NCBI GenBank assembly: GCA_902728285.1
Contig: CACVBU010000274.1
Span: 1,441,132 to 1,505,131 of the forward strand
DNA from: Clytia hemisphaerica
Lineage: Eukaryota; Cnidaria; Hydrozoa; Leptothecata; Clytiidae
Reading direction: 5' to 3'
Length of the DNA stretch: 64,000 nucleotides
Both the position numbers and the translations under genes were made by a program. The notes beneath the pieces are model-generated. The model was not told the origin of the DNA. It did no database searches and was given only the letters and a program-made list of their open reading frames with translations. Shown here piece after piece: positions 22,185-34,891 of this stretch (position 1 is the first letter of the stretch; each line of letters opens with the position of its first letter).

Positions 22185-22510
22185 ACACCCCAGTTTGCAG
22201 AGTATTGCAAGGCTGCACTCGAGGAAAAATTCGGAAATACCAAGTTCCGCACTTGAAGAGCGCATCTGATAAACTTTGGTCTGGACAAGGTGCACCTTTA
22301 CCTCAGAAATTGGCCCAAAAAGGCAAAAAATTGCCAAAATTAGCTGCACTTTAGAGGAGAAAATAGCGGAACTCTGCACTTTGGGTTAAAAAAACGTCTG
22401 CACTTGCACCTGAAAACCTCAAATTTTGCACCTGCATTTGACTTTTTCCGAGTTGTGCACTCAAGATCTCGAGCAAATGTGCCACACTCTGCAAACTGGG
22501 TAACACCACA
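22185..22510. repeat. Small foldback with CAGTTTGCAGAGT ends
   Basis: CAGTTTGCAGAGT at 22191-22203 is mirrored by ACTCTGCAAACTG at 22486-22498, with 'gtaacacc' near both. The interior repeats 'tgcacttt' motifs. Probably a MITE. Confidence 0.4.
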
Positions 22511-23530
22511 GTTAGTCACACTAGGAAGTCAAGGTTTCAGAAAAAACAACATCAGTGGTCTAAAGGATGTATTTGAAACAACAAGGGTGTAAGTTACCTG
22601 AATCAAGTTGAAGATCCCAAGACAATTAAGTAAAAATTGAAAGCTTGAAACAAAACATAATGACCAATTACTAACGTGCAGCCATCCGGCTTACAAACCA
22701 ACCAAAATTTGTTATTCAATTCCCGAGATAGCACCTTGATTGTATTGCCTTGATTACACTAAATTAAAAATGACTCTGCACATGTAAATGGGTCAGTTTA
22801 TGAGCTCCGGCAAGATTTCTGGGAAGTAGTCTATCCGGCGGTGGATGGATCTAGATGGTTGTCTTCTTAACCATAGATCTTTTTTCTTGGGAAGTTGTTC
22901 TTCAAATTAGTTTTTAAGGTTGGCTTGGTTCAAATTTTTTCATCTATGGCTTAAGATTTAGGTAATTTTTCATAGTTTTATCTTGTGTTAATTTTGTTAT
23001 AAAGCACCAGGTATTTTTTCATAAATCCCTCTAGAAGTCCAGTAATTGATAAAGTGCTTCCACAGCACAGATACGTCATTTGGCGGGACGCTAGTGTGAC
23101 TAACTGCCAGACAGTTTTGTCAAGTGTAATTTAAATTTCAGTTCTGGACAGTCCAGTGCATTTACATGGTCATGGTCTTTTTTCATCTAGAAATTGAGTA
23201 TAAGGTAATTGCCATTTTTTTAGACCCCAACTTTGGACCTCTTGTTAAGGGGTCTATTGATGATGTAAAGAGCATTGAGCAGTTTGGATATGAACTTAAA
23301 GTTAATGTTATAAGAAAGAGAAAGCTGTCTTAACTTAAATTTTGAGCTGTTTCTTTTCAAATTTGGTTTAGTAGTTTTTGAGTAGTCGATTTTGAAAATA
23401 AGATTCCACTTTTTAAAATGAGTGAAAGTGGTTGAAAAAAGGGTGATCTAAATTAACAAGGAGAAAGAGATGAAACTAAAATAGACATGTCTTAATAATG
23501 ATTGTACTGGCACATTTTTTTAATCATTTT
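22511..23530. other. Gene-free stretch
   Basis: AT-rich sequence in which I see no gene or defined repeat. Confidence 0.5.
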
Positions 23531-23700
23531 TGGATCTACCTTGAGGTAGTCCTATATATTAACTCTTGCTGTCCGTCCGTCCGTTCATTACCAGCCTTTC
23601 TTGAGAACGTCTCATTTAGTTTTTTCTGATTTTTTGCACAATGATGCAAAATGATAATGCCCAAAATGTGATGGAGCTCGATTTTTCTAGATAAATCATG
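23531..23700. mobile_element. Partial copy of the TGGACCTACC element
   Basis: TGGATCTACC followed by 'gtccgtccgtccg', 'attaccagcctttct' and 'aatgatgcaaaatgataatgcccaaaa', parallel to the left part of the 4147-5438 element. No matching right end found. Confidence 0.6.
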
Positions 23701-24337
23701 CGATCCTTCCCCCCCCCCAGGAAGATCAACTTTTGTCCTGGAGGGAGAAGTGAATATTGTCCTTGATAAGGGGGACTAATTTCAGGATACTTTATGGGAA
23801 GTGGGATAGAAATTCCTGAAGATGGATATAATATTTCAAATAGATGATTAAATAATGCTATATTTCCAGCATTTATGTGTTCATTGCAGGGAAATTGTTA
23901 TTTTTATTAAGTTATTATATGAAATATAGCAAATTGTAAGGTGCAAAGGGTAGGTAGGGTAGGAAGACCAGATTGGGGTTCTAGGCCCTAGATGGGGAGA
24001 CCTGAAAATCTGGAGGACACCTTGTAAATTCCAGCCAAAAAATAGTGGATCATTAAATTTTCCTCTTTTTTGCATGAAAGTAGGGTACCATCATAGGTAA
24101 AAGTTGGCTCAAGTAAGTCCAAGCCGAGTTGAATATAATACATCCCCTTGGTTAATAAATGTCAATAACCAACTTTTACCTATTGAATAGCTGCTTACTA
24201 TTTTATTGATAACTAAACAATTAGCAAAAAATAACTTGTGAAGTTCATGCTAATAAAGAAATAGAAATAGAAACAATTTTGTGATTTGATCAGAAACAAA
24301 AAACAATCAATTACATAGAAAGCGTGTAATAGCTTTT

Positions 24338-24510
24338 TGGACCTACCTGGAGGTCCTATAAATTAACCTGTGTCAGTCCGTCCGTCTGTCTGTTACCAAC
24401 TTTTCTCAGGATTAAATCATAGGAATTTTTTGATTTTAGGTACAAAGGTGCAAAATGGTAGTGGCCAAAATGTCACAGAGTTCGATTTTCCAAAAAAAAA
24501 TTTGGGCCAA
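24338..24510. mobile_element. Partial copy of the TGGACCTACC element
   Basis: TGGACCTACC, 'ggtcctataaattaacc', 'gtccgtccgtctgtctg', then 'ttctcaggatt', as at 4147. It fades out near 24510 without a right end. Confidence 0.6.
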
Positions 24511-25232
24511 ATTTGGGCGGGGTTTTTTTTATTTTAAGACTGTTAAAATTCGATGAACACCTATTTGCCAGCCTTATGAAGGTGCAAGAAACTTAATTTC
24601 AAATTTTTGAAAAAATGGACACAAAACAGCTTTATATCTTTGTTTCAACCAATTATGGCCTTGGAAATCTATTTTTGATTTATATTGAAACTCAATTTTC
24701 AGAGGCAATCGGTGGTAGGGAAAAATACTCAAAGTAGTTAGGGTAAATTTCTCATAAATATCAGCATAAATAGACTTTTAGATAAATACTCTAATACCTC
24801 ATAATTCAAAAAAAAAAGATTTGTCTTTTTTTCTTGATTTTACCTCTTGATTAGAATGTTTACATTTTTTTCTTTATCCAATTCTATAGAAGAGCCTGTT
24901 TTTTAAGTGATTTTCCTGCAAATTCTGCCATTCACTCTGCTAGTTGGCAGACAATTTTTCCAATTCAACCATGCCTGCAGATGATAAACCAGTCATCAGT
25001 TTTTCTCCTAGTTGATTTTTTTTCTGACTCTTACTGTAGTGTGGCGATTTTACTTTTAATAAACGATGTTCTGTCTAATGTCTTTCCATTAAAAAAGTTA
25101 CATGTTTTATATTCTGTAATGGTCTTTTTCCTTTTGTGAAAAGCTATGTAGGATATTCTTGATGATTTAAGCTTTGGGTGCTCAATCTTAGAGAGGGGTT
25201 CCAAATAGGTTCATTCAGAGAAATTGTCAACC
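24511..25232. other. Gene-free stretch
   Basis: AT-rich, no recognisable gene or repeat. Confidence 0.45.
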
Positions 25233-25759
25233 ATAATTCTGCCGTGATCTGACAAAAGGAAGTAACCATCAATTTTTGAAATTTCATACTTTTGCAAAAA
25301 TCAACTCCTAAGAGTCCAGTTTGTGTTTTCCAGTAGTTGATTTCTAGTAAAAGACTTCTTTTCATCAATTTTTTTTTTGGACTAAAGTTTCATTTTATTT
25401 TCTGACAAAAGGAAGTAAGTCATTACTTCTTTTTATAGCCTGAAAAATGAAAATTGCTTGCAATATTTTGCAGTTTATTTTCTGACAAAAAGAAGGAACT
25501 TCAAAATTTTTAGCTTGAAAGAGCTTGAGTAGAGTAAAACTTGTGTAGATTTTTCCAAAATCAAGTTGTTGAAATCCTTTTATAAGTCCTTCCTTTTAAA
25601 TATTATACTATTCTATAGGGTTTGGTCTTTCACAATCAGCAAAAGTTTTAATCTTAAAACGATACCATTGAATCTTGAATAAGATCAACTCGTTTATGCA
25701 ATTATCTCAAAATGAGAAAAATGCAGCTACTTCCTTTTGTCAGATCACGGCAGAATTAT
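25233..25759. repeat. Foldback with a perfect 30-bp inverted repeat
   Basis: Bases 25235-25264 (AATTCTGCCGTGATCTGACA then aaaggaagta) are the exact reverse complement of 25728-25757. The core 'tctgacaaaaggaag' also occurs in direct orientation at about 25401 and, less exactly, 25482. No terminal duplication is obvious. Confidence 0.65.
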
Positions 25760-26057
25760 TGAAGCGCCTACATAGGTGCTATCAAGTGGTGCATCATGGC
25801 TGGAACCCCCCCTGGCCTGAGGGGGGGGGGCTAAAAGGTCGAGCAGCAATTGGTACCTGATTTTAGCCTGTGGCTAGGGGGGACTAACCATGTTAGGGGT
25901 CACCTAAATTTTTTCAGATAGACCTGGGGGCTAGATTCTATGTTTGGTGATTGAATTATAAGCAGCCTACCAGACCATAGGTTGGCACTTTCTCATCTTA
26001 TATTTTAATCTAAGCAATGCTCAAAAACTGACAATTTGGTATCTAATATATTATCTG

Positions 26058-26299
26058 CAGTGCTGTAGCAACTGGGGGAGGGGGCAAGGGAGGCTATGCC
26101 CCCTAATATTTTTTTCAAAAATGGTTATTCTGCAAAATGCAAATTTTTTTTTTTTAATTTGTCATAATTGTCTTATAAGTGCATGTTTTGAGTGCATTTT
26201 CAAGCAATCTAGAGCTCAAATTTTCAAAATTTTCCCCCTCGGGCCAAACCATGGTTCAACTTCAGCCCCCCTAATATGAAAATGCTTCGTACGGCACTG
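26058..26299. mobile_element. hAT-like MITE
   Basis: Ends CAGTGCTGTAGC and, reverse-complemented, CAGTGCCGTACG, with ATCTG directly outside both ends. The 242-bp interior has the poly-G/poly-C blocks 'ggggcaagggaggctatgccccc' and 'cagcccccctaatat'. No coding capacity. Confidence 0.55.
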
Positions 26300-26529
26300 A
26301 TCTGTAAAAATTCTTTAATCCTGTTGCATTTACTTAGATAAAAAATCTGTCTGGCAAGGGATTTGCACCCTGACTTACAAAACCTTGATAATCTGGCATG
26401 AACCTTCAGTACTTAGCTGATCTCTTATTTCTCAGGGCATTTATTCTATTTAGCAATAAGCTGAACTAACTGTTGTATTTGTTTGATTGTTTGAAAAGGA
26501 TTTTCGAAAGAATTTGACGTGTCATTGGC

Positions 26530-26612
26530 TTAGGGGTCACCTAAAATATTTGCCAACCAGGGGTTACCTAAATCTTAGGGGTCACCTGAATTCTTAGGGG
26601 GCACCTAAAACC
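26530..26612. repeat. Short direct repeats of TTAGGGGTCACCTAAA
   Basis: Four imperfect copies in about 80 bases; an isolated fifth lies at about 25893. Confidence 0.6.
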
Positions 26613-28120
26613 TGCTGCCAAGCCATGTGCATGGGTTGCGATGCTCCTAGGTCCCTACTGGCAGTATCCAGTCAAAATGAGTATGAGGTAAAATACTCCT
26701 TCTTTGGGAACAGCAGAATTGCAAGAAAGTCAGAATATTCAAGATGTAGTGTTTTTTTTTTGAAGATTTAACCTATTGTGAGGAATTCTTCGCAATCGAA
26801 ACCCATCTGTAAAGTGAATTAGGTTGTAAATTTTCTTTTTGAAAGAAAAGTGACATTTTCTTGTCTTTTCATGCCTGTAATTATGTCAAAATTACTACAA
26901 ATTTTTTTTTTTCGTCATTTTTAAAGTATCAAAGTTTAACATCCTATTAAAATTATTATGTGGAAGCTCCATATTAGGCATTGACGTATTAAAAGTTTTG
27001 AGACAGGGGTTACTTTGGTCGCCAGCATAGGAAATTTGTGTATCCGGCTTCTGCATTTCTTTCTTTGTTTTTGAATATAAAATGCTTTTGAAACAGAAAT
27101 TTACAAATTTTCATTTCTTGCCTTGGAAATTATGTATTTTTTTATGAAAAATTTTTTTCCTTCAGCATTTCAAATTCTGAAAATGGTCATTTTTAGCTTT
27201 TTGTCCATTTTACTTTTTATTAGTGATACATTATAACCATCTACTTACTCAATAATACTCAGCCAATTACAGTTTATTAACTTTAGCGCTAAAAATAATT
27301 CACCTATATTATGCTTCAGAAAATTTCTGTGTTGTCTAGGGGATGATGTTACTTAGTAACAGTGGCTCCTTAGTTACTTTCGTCAATGAAAAAGTTATTT
27401 ATAAAAACAGTTCTCAAATTTCGTTCACATGCTTTAGTCAGATCGTTAATTGGGAGAAAAGGCCAAAGGTCAATTTGTCACCAAAATTAGCCCCGGGTAA
27501 AGTTTCGTTGCTAGGGATTTAGAGTTGTTGCTAGGATAAATTTTAAAGTCTTAAAAGTCAAATTGTCAAGTGTAAACATTCTCGGTTGTTTTAAATCCTT
27601 TCGTCTATTTTTTGTTGCTAAGGGATGGTTGCCTTGGAAATGTTCTTGTTGCTATGAGTTGTTGTCAAGTAAACGTAGTGCAGCTACCAATGGGAAAGTA
27701 ACCGCTTAGGTTTTTGTATTTTTCATTGAATTTTATTTCTTTTAATTTTTAGATTGAAATGTCTGTGTTGAATCATGCAAAAATCACTCCTATTCTTTAG
27801 TGTTTTTTAATAAGGTGAGGGTAATTAAGAATAAAGAAGATACGGTGCAAGGAATCACAGATTTAAAGATATCAGACCTAATTTAGCTAGTAAAATTGTC
27901 GGAGAAGGAGTTCTTGAGACATCTTTATTTATATGATTTTGAACTGATTTGAATCATATTTATCCTTTTAAATAATGCAGGTGATAGGTGCTCTAAGAAG
28001 GTTGAGTCGATTAATGCTTATTATTCAGGTGTGTTGGCTTTAAGATGAGGGTTTGAGGAATTTTATCTTAACGAGGTAGGTTCAATAATAGCTGCCCTAA
28101 GTTGAGTAATTTCCTGGGTA
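26613..28120. other. Gene-free stretch
   Basis: AT-rich; nothing recognisable. Confidence 0.45.
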
Positions 28121-28124
28121 AGTT

Positions 28125-28375
28125 TTTCCTAGTAAGTAAGCTTATTGACTAGTGTACCACGTTGTACTACGTTGGGCAAGGTTGTGGGTTCAACCCACTT
28201 GGTACTTGATGCCTCTCTGCTAGATGCTCAGCAATTAAGAGAAGGATCAAGGGTAAATAGAGCAATCCTGGTAGAAATAGTGGCACCCTCCCCTACCTTT
28301 GGGTAGATAGCTATCAAGAGAGGAGCCTTCGGGTCGCTTCCGACTGCGGTCACAGACTTACTTACCACTACACTT
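28125..28375. repeat. Possible tRNA-derived SINE
   Basis: A block of higher complexity bounded by 'agtaagtaag' and 'cttacttac'. It contains GTGGGTTCAACCCAC (about 28185), which resembles a tRNA B box. No full cloverleaf can be drawn and there is no clear A box. Confidence 0.3.
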
Positions 28376-31268
28376 ATGATAAAAGAAACACTACAGAAAC
28401 GAATGGGTCGTCCGTGATTTTATGGTACACACATTTTACAAAATATATGACATAATCTTTTTAAGTAATAGTAATGCCTTAAAGACATGAGCGTTTATCG
28501 TTTGTTGAGATTGGCCTTTATGGCATTTATCTCACGCTTAGCTGCTCCCCTCCTCGTATAAAATAATAAAAAAAGACTGCACTGCCAATCATAATCACAA
28601 CCGGAAAAAATTCTATCACGATTTATTTGTTAGATCACAACGACCCTTATCCCATTGTATGGATCGAAATAAACGGTCGTTGTAATATTACGGTTTGTCT
28701 GTCTGCCATGTTTTTGAGAAAATATTTGCACTGAAAGTACTCTTTATAAACAAGAGCTGGTGTTTTTTTTCTTGTCTTTCAACTTGAAAATTGATCTGGG
28801 GGAATATTTTTGTCACGAAATGATTAATTAGCTACTGGATTGTAACCAATCCGCTTTTTTGACTTTCGCGCTTTTCCTACTGGCCAGATATCTTAAACTT
28901 AGTGGAATGAGATTAAAGAAAGTCTTTGAGGTTGTTTTCTTTGGTCTTGATTTTCACAGGTACTATTTTGACTAAAAAAACTTGATGTAGAGAAATGTTA
29001 AGATTTGCACTATGCTCCTAGTTGAACAGAGTTGTTTTGTTGTTTAGCTGACTTGTTAATGTCCAATTTGAGCTGTGAATACATCTTTAGATTATAATGA
29101 AAGTTGATATTAAGTCTTTCGAATTCCTCCAAAGGGCGTTAACATTTGAATATAATTGCAATATCGAATGATGATCAATGCTCAATTCTGTATCTCTTAT
29201 TTCTACTCATAAGGAATGACGCTCCATGTGCAGTTTTTCAAAATGGGTTAACCAGATCGGTTTTATTATAAGATATATAATACTGGCTTGGTCGTTCTTA
29301 TACAGCAGATTCTTTAGCGGCAAAAAGCTCGTCAGCACAAATGACGAAAACGAAATCGCTTCGTAACGAAATTTTTCCGATGAATTTTTTGAGCCGCTGA
29401 ATATCCTGGCATTTGAATTTTAATGGACTTTGTAGTAAATAGTGATTGATTGCTGTTTTACTGTTTCGAGCCTTTTTTTCTTTGAAAACGCGATATTACT
29501 CAGCAAAAAGTAACGAAATCTTTCGCCGAATAATTTTTTTTCGAATAATTTTTTTTATACGAATATTTTTGTAAGAATAAAATTCGCACCTTGCTCTAAG
29601 TGTGATCGCCAACCAAAATAACAAAATTTTCGGAGGTTTACCTTGGTATTGTATTTATTTCACGGTCTTCTTTTATAGTTTTTAAGGATTACTTTTTCGT
29701 CACATTTTTGAAGAATAATCGTAAGGATAATAGTTCTTAATAGAGGTTTTCAGGGTTAAAAGAGTCATTTTTGCGCAGAGAACCGTACAAATTTCTTTTA
29801 CCTATCTAACTTTACAATTGCTTTTATTAAGAGGAAAAATTCTTGATTTAAAAGATTACCTATAAATAATTAGGGTTTCAACTCCACCTCTAAACTGTAA
29901 CAAATCAGTAATTACTTCAGATTATTTTATTTTAAAAAGTAACCCCTGGATTCACGCTTATATTTTTGAGTTAATCATTCAACTTATGACCATACAAAAC
30001 CTTTTTCATCTTCCAGAATTTATTTTTGGGTGACCACACCATTTTTTTAACTTTTGCAGGAAAACGATATTTTCGAAGAAAATTATTTAGAAAAGACAGT
30101 GTATTTTCAAAGGAAAATCACAATGATATGCCGCAGCCAAAAAAGAATCAATAGTTTGGCAAATTTAGCCTCTTGTCTGACTCGATAGACTTGTGCATTG
30201 GAAAAACTTTTTAAAACCTTTTAAAAGTAAAAAGTTAAAAAATTATATGAAAGTATACATACTTTGGAGAAAAACCTGTTTTTTTCACTTGTGTCTTAAA
30301 TGAGTTAAGCCTGATAACCTTATTGAAAGTGAACACCTTAAAAAGGTGTGAACATAGCCAGTTGATTTTAAATCTCATTCGAGATTCGAGAAATCTCATT
30401 CGATTTCTTTTTACGATGGTCTAAATCCATCATAATAACTTTAATTCACAAGTCCCCCAAAAGGTTAACTAGAGCCAAAACTCAACTAACTCGTTTTCAG
30501 TTCATATAACCAAAAACATATACCATGGTTCATAATGAGAAATCCGATGATTGATTTTTCTGAGGTCCACCCCTTAAGTTCGTAATAAACAATAGCAACA
30601 TTGAGATCTAGAATCTAGAAAACTATGGTTATTTTAGATCTAGGTTTATCATTGATTGGTCTTATTTTTAAACATCTAAAAAGTAAGGTTAAATGCCCTC
30701 TCAATTCAGTTTTGAAAAATTTACAGTCTGTTCTTCTTTTAAACATTGGTCTAGATTGAATATCATTAAAAGTAATACCTTGTTGAAAAGATAATTATGA
30801 GTAGATTGATTTCCAAAAATTTAGATTTAACACTTTTTTTGAAACTGAAAAATTTTTTAATGAAAAATCATTATGAAATGATCATTTAAAGATTAAAATT
30901 TAGGCAATATTCTCAAGGAATAATTTTTACCATCTATAATGTCCATATAAATATTTTTCTAATTAAAAATCATGTGTTCAAATTGATCCATCAATTATTA
31001 CGAAAGTATTGAATTTTTTCCATATATTTTGATGGTGGGCTTTACAACAGTTGTCAGACGATTGTAAAATGTTTTCTTTGATGCATGGATTTCATGATAT
31101 CATCATTACGATAGCCCATTCATTATGGTTTTTGTAATGGTATTGTTGTCAAAATAAATGATTCGATAATTATAATCGTTTGCATCCGAATGCTATTGAA
31201 ATGGAATTTTTTTATTACTGGTCTTGATTAACAGTCCCGCGATTTCAAGCCGTGGAAGGCCAGTCTCC
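28376..31268. other. Gene-free stretch
   Basis: About 2.9 kb of AT-rich sequence without an exon, RNA gene or clear repeat that I can support. Confidence 0.45.
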
Positions 31269-31272
31269 TTAA

Positions 31273-31979
31273 GGGCTCTGACCATAGTCGGAAAATTGAT
31301 TTTAGTATTTGAACATAAAAGTTATGTTTTAGGTTCTTTACACTTTCAACAAAGAATTGCCTTTATAAATTGCTTTTTAATCAAATCCCTTAAGAGTAAT
31401 TAAGAATTTAATTGCAAAAATGACGTTATGGACTTTAAAAAGACGTTAATAATATGTTGCATCACCCTCTTTTATAAAAAGTGCTAAGTTTTAATGGGTA
31501 ATTAACCTTTTTGTTTCGAAGTTTTTTCAAACTGTCCGCAAAGAATTGAACTATTTTAAAATTTTCGTAAAAATTTTCTATTTAAATTAATGCATCAAAA
31601 GTTATGGCTGTTTTCCCATGAAAAAGTGGGATGGAAAATTGATCAAAAAGCACCGTTTTCAAGATTTTGAAGCAAATAAGCTTTTGGAAAGATTTTCCGG
31701 AAAAATAATTTTAGTTCGATAAAAGATACACCACTTACCGCAAAAAAATTTTCAAAATGTTTCTTCTTCGACGAAACTAAGCTTATCAAAGCTGAAGTAC
31801 TCTTTTTCGCAAAAGTCTTCATTTTCTTCTTTGTCAAATTTTTTCATTGCGATTTTTAAATTTTCAGACTCACATATAGTTGGCCTAACAGAATACGCCA
31901 CAGTTTTGTGGGCTACAATCAATTAGAAATTTATATTTTGTAAGTGGCAAATATTAAAAATTCACTATGGTCAGAGCCC
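31273..31979. mobile_element. TTAA-flanked TIR element (piggyBac-type MITE candidate)
   Basis: GGGCTCTGACCATAGT at 31273 and its reverse complement ending at 31979 are each flanked by TTAA (31269-31272 and 31980-31983). The 707-bp interior has no transposase frame. TTAA duplication is characteristic of piggyBac-type insertion, but the end sequence alone does not prove the family. Confidence 0.65.
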
Positions 31980-31983
31980 TTAA

Positions 31984-33853
31984 GTGCTCTTAAAGCAATT
32001 GATCTGTTCTTCTGTTGGAATCATATTTTCTTCAAAAAAGGATTATAAAGTCAGGAAAAAGTATTGCGCGCTCGATAGACCAACGTCCGAGATTCAGAAA
32101 AGGCCTTAAAAATGGTTCAGGTAGGGCACCCATAGATCAGGACAAATTTTTGATATTATGCTCCTAATAGGGTGTAGAATTGACAAAAAAACCTCAGTCG
32201 CTGGTCTAAAGTCGAAGATGCTTCATTTTTTCTATTGTTGCCTCAGACCGACAATGATCAATAGCTTCATTTTCTCTCGACCAATGCCTACATTTGCTAT
32301 AGCTTTGTTATATTTATCCTTCCTGAACATGGAGTCTATTTGTGTTCTTCTTTTTCATTTAAGAAACCTATCCAAGCTTTCGGATGTTCATAACTTTTGG
32401 ATTCTAAAAGTGTTCTTATTTATGTCTTATTTTCAGCATTTTTTGTGTTAGTTCCCAAGAAATTGAAAATTCAAATTGTATTCCTTTTAGGACTACTCTT
32501 ATGTTCCTTTTTTTCGTATACAAAAGTGCATTTGCTCGTTGACTTACGATATCCCTCGTCCGTATCCCTATAATTTTGTAATCAATCTTTTTCATTGAAT
32601 TTGAAATTAAAGTTTCTTTGTCTATCTGGCTTTGAGAAGCTTATTCTTGACGTTTTTGGTTCGACTATATTGTTTTTAAAGAATTATAACACAATCAAAC
32701 CATCACCATTTCTAAGATAAGAGGTATTATTTATCATATTGAGCATGAAAACTAAATTCAAACTTTGTTTTTCAATTTTTTTGCAACAGTTTATCAATAT
32801 TTTTCAGTTTTCACATTTTTGAATTTGTTCTTAAAACACAAAAGCCATAATGGTGGTTCAAAGTCTTGTTTTTTGGCAGCCGCGTTGATTTGGTCGCGAC
32901 CAAATTTATCTTTTAAAACTTTGATATACAATGCATTTCCTACTCAGCCAGAAATTTTATTATAAGAAATTTATTCTTTTTCTTAATTTGAGAATATTCC
33001 GTTTTTTGTCAATCCTCTCATTGCCTGTATTTGTTTTTTATTTGGAGCAGTTTTAATTTTGAAGGTATTGGAATGACCATCTTGTTTTCATTCGGTCAAA
33101 AATCTGAGAAATCAGGCTCAGTTAGCACTTGAACCAGTTGATTCAGTTGATCATTTGGAGCTGAAAAAGTGGAAAAGGTTTATAAAGTTTATAAAGCGTT
33201 CTTATGACTAAGTTAAATGTATTATCACGGGAAGTTTGAGTTATAATTTCGTGGAGTAAAGACACTCGTTTATTTATCTGAACACCTATTGGACCACGTT
33301 GATACTGATCACTGGCTTTTCAACTTTTTCACGCCTAGGTCATTTTTCATGGTTATAGGTATATACCAGAATTCAGAGGAAGCTGGAATTATTTCTGCAT
33401 TTCGATCAGCAGTCAAAAAGAGGAAGCCAGAATTCAAAGATTTATGCAATTTATTTTGACCAAACTGATAGCTGACTTTCATACTTAATTAAAGTTTGAA
33501 GACTCCCCGAGGTTGCGCAGATTACTACATAAATTCAATTACTCTCTTTGCAATTTTGACTCCTATCCACTTCTAGAAAACGCTATATCAAATTTAAGTA
33601 TTCATTTCGTGTACGTTTTCATGGGGTGGGTCTTTATTTTTGTTGTTTCTAGTATCATAATATGGTTATACTATAATTTACTTGAATTGCTTGAAAGATT
33701 AGGTACTAAAAGTTTAATGCACTTTTTAAAGCCAAGTTCCTTTTATCTGGAATTAAATAAAAGTAAATTAATTTATTTTACGCTGCAGGTGGAAAGCTTA
33801 GAATGCCAGAAAACGTAGAATTTTAACTTAAGAACGCCCCCACTTTCCACGAT
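31984..33853. other. Gene-free stretch
   Basis: Short frames occur, but none has a motif or splice context. Confidence 0.45.
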
Positions 33854-33962
33854 CAGTAGCGTAGTGGGTCGACCGAAATTCGGGCAAACCTTGGAGGTAA
33901 TTTTAGAAAATTTTGATTTTGGTGCCCCTATTTTGGCACTGCACCCTGCCACCACACTACTG
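33854..33962. mobile_element. Short hAT-like MITE
   Basis: Ends CAGTAGCGTAGTGGG and, reverse-complemented, CAGTAGTGTGGTGGC; 109 bp in total, with 'gtgcccctattttggcac' inside. Target duplication not clear. Confidence 0.5.
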
Positions 33963-34891
33963 TCAAACCATGCTCATTTAGCACAACAGCCTTCAGGAAT
34001 TCTTGAAAATTCATACTTTCTAGGAAGCATAGAGTTTTCATGTTGAATTATTAATGTCGTGGTTTCGTAGTTATGTATTTCTTTCTGGTTTTAACTTTGT
34101 TACACTTGTTTTTGATTCTTTATTCTTCTTTCTTGAAAACAGGAAAAATTTGACTAGCTGTCAACATACTGTTTCTCAAATTTTGGGTATTATGAATGTT
34201 GAGGCTGTCACATCATGGGAAATGGTACATCCATTGAAAAAGTTCCAGTCTTTTTATTTCTTCGACCTTTCAATTGGGACAGTTTGGTTTAGGGAAGGTT
34301 TGATAAGTGAAACAATCACCTAAATTAAACTCTTTTATAAATTTTGTGCTTTTTTCTGGTAATTATAAAAAGTGCTTGCACTAGTGACCACACTGGGTTC
34401 AGAGGTCGAAATAGAGAAAAATAAAGAAAGTTTAAAATCTTGAATAAATTTCTTATCAGATTCTAAAATTTCAGTTATTATCTGATCCAAAAACTGAAGT
34501 TATAGTTAAAATTCATATTTTGCCTGAATTTCTATTAAATACATCAAAGGTTATTGAGTTTAACCATGACAATTTTTAGGAAAGCTTTCAGGTTCAAAAT
34601 ATGTTAGCGTCCTTCCCCTAGTCTAGGACCTAGGACATTTTCTTTTAGGAATAACTGCCTGACTGGATGGCTCTCAAAAATATTTTGTTAAGGAGTACAC
34701 GATTTTTTATAAGGATATCCAAAAATTTTAAGTCTTTGGATGTTCTTTGACATGTTCTTATTTTTACCATTTTGTGAAATTTTTGACCATTTTCCTATTA
34801 AGAAATAGGGTGTTTTTTAGTCCTCAAAGCCTTAAGATGTTCTTAACTTGTTCTTAACATTTTGGCTATCGAAGCCTTATGTTCTTATATA

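Noticed and set aside
21824..22288. 154-codon minus-strand frame
   Set aside because: Antisense shadow of the retrotransposon reverse-transcriptase fragment.
28180..28210. tRNA gene suggested by GGGTTCAACCC
   Set aside because: No acceptor stem, anticodon arm or clear A box; at most a SINE-derived B-box relic.
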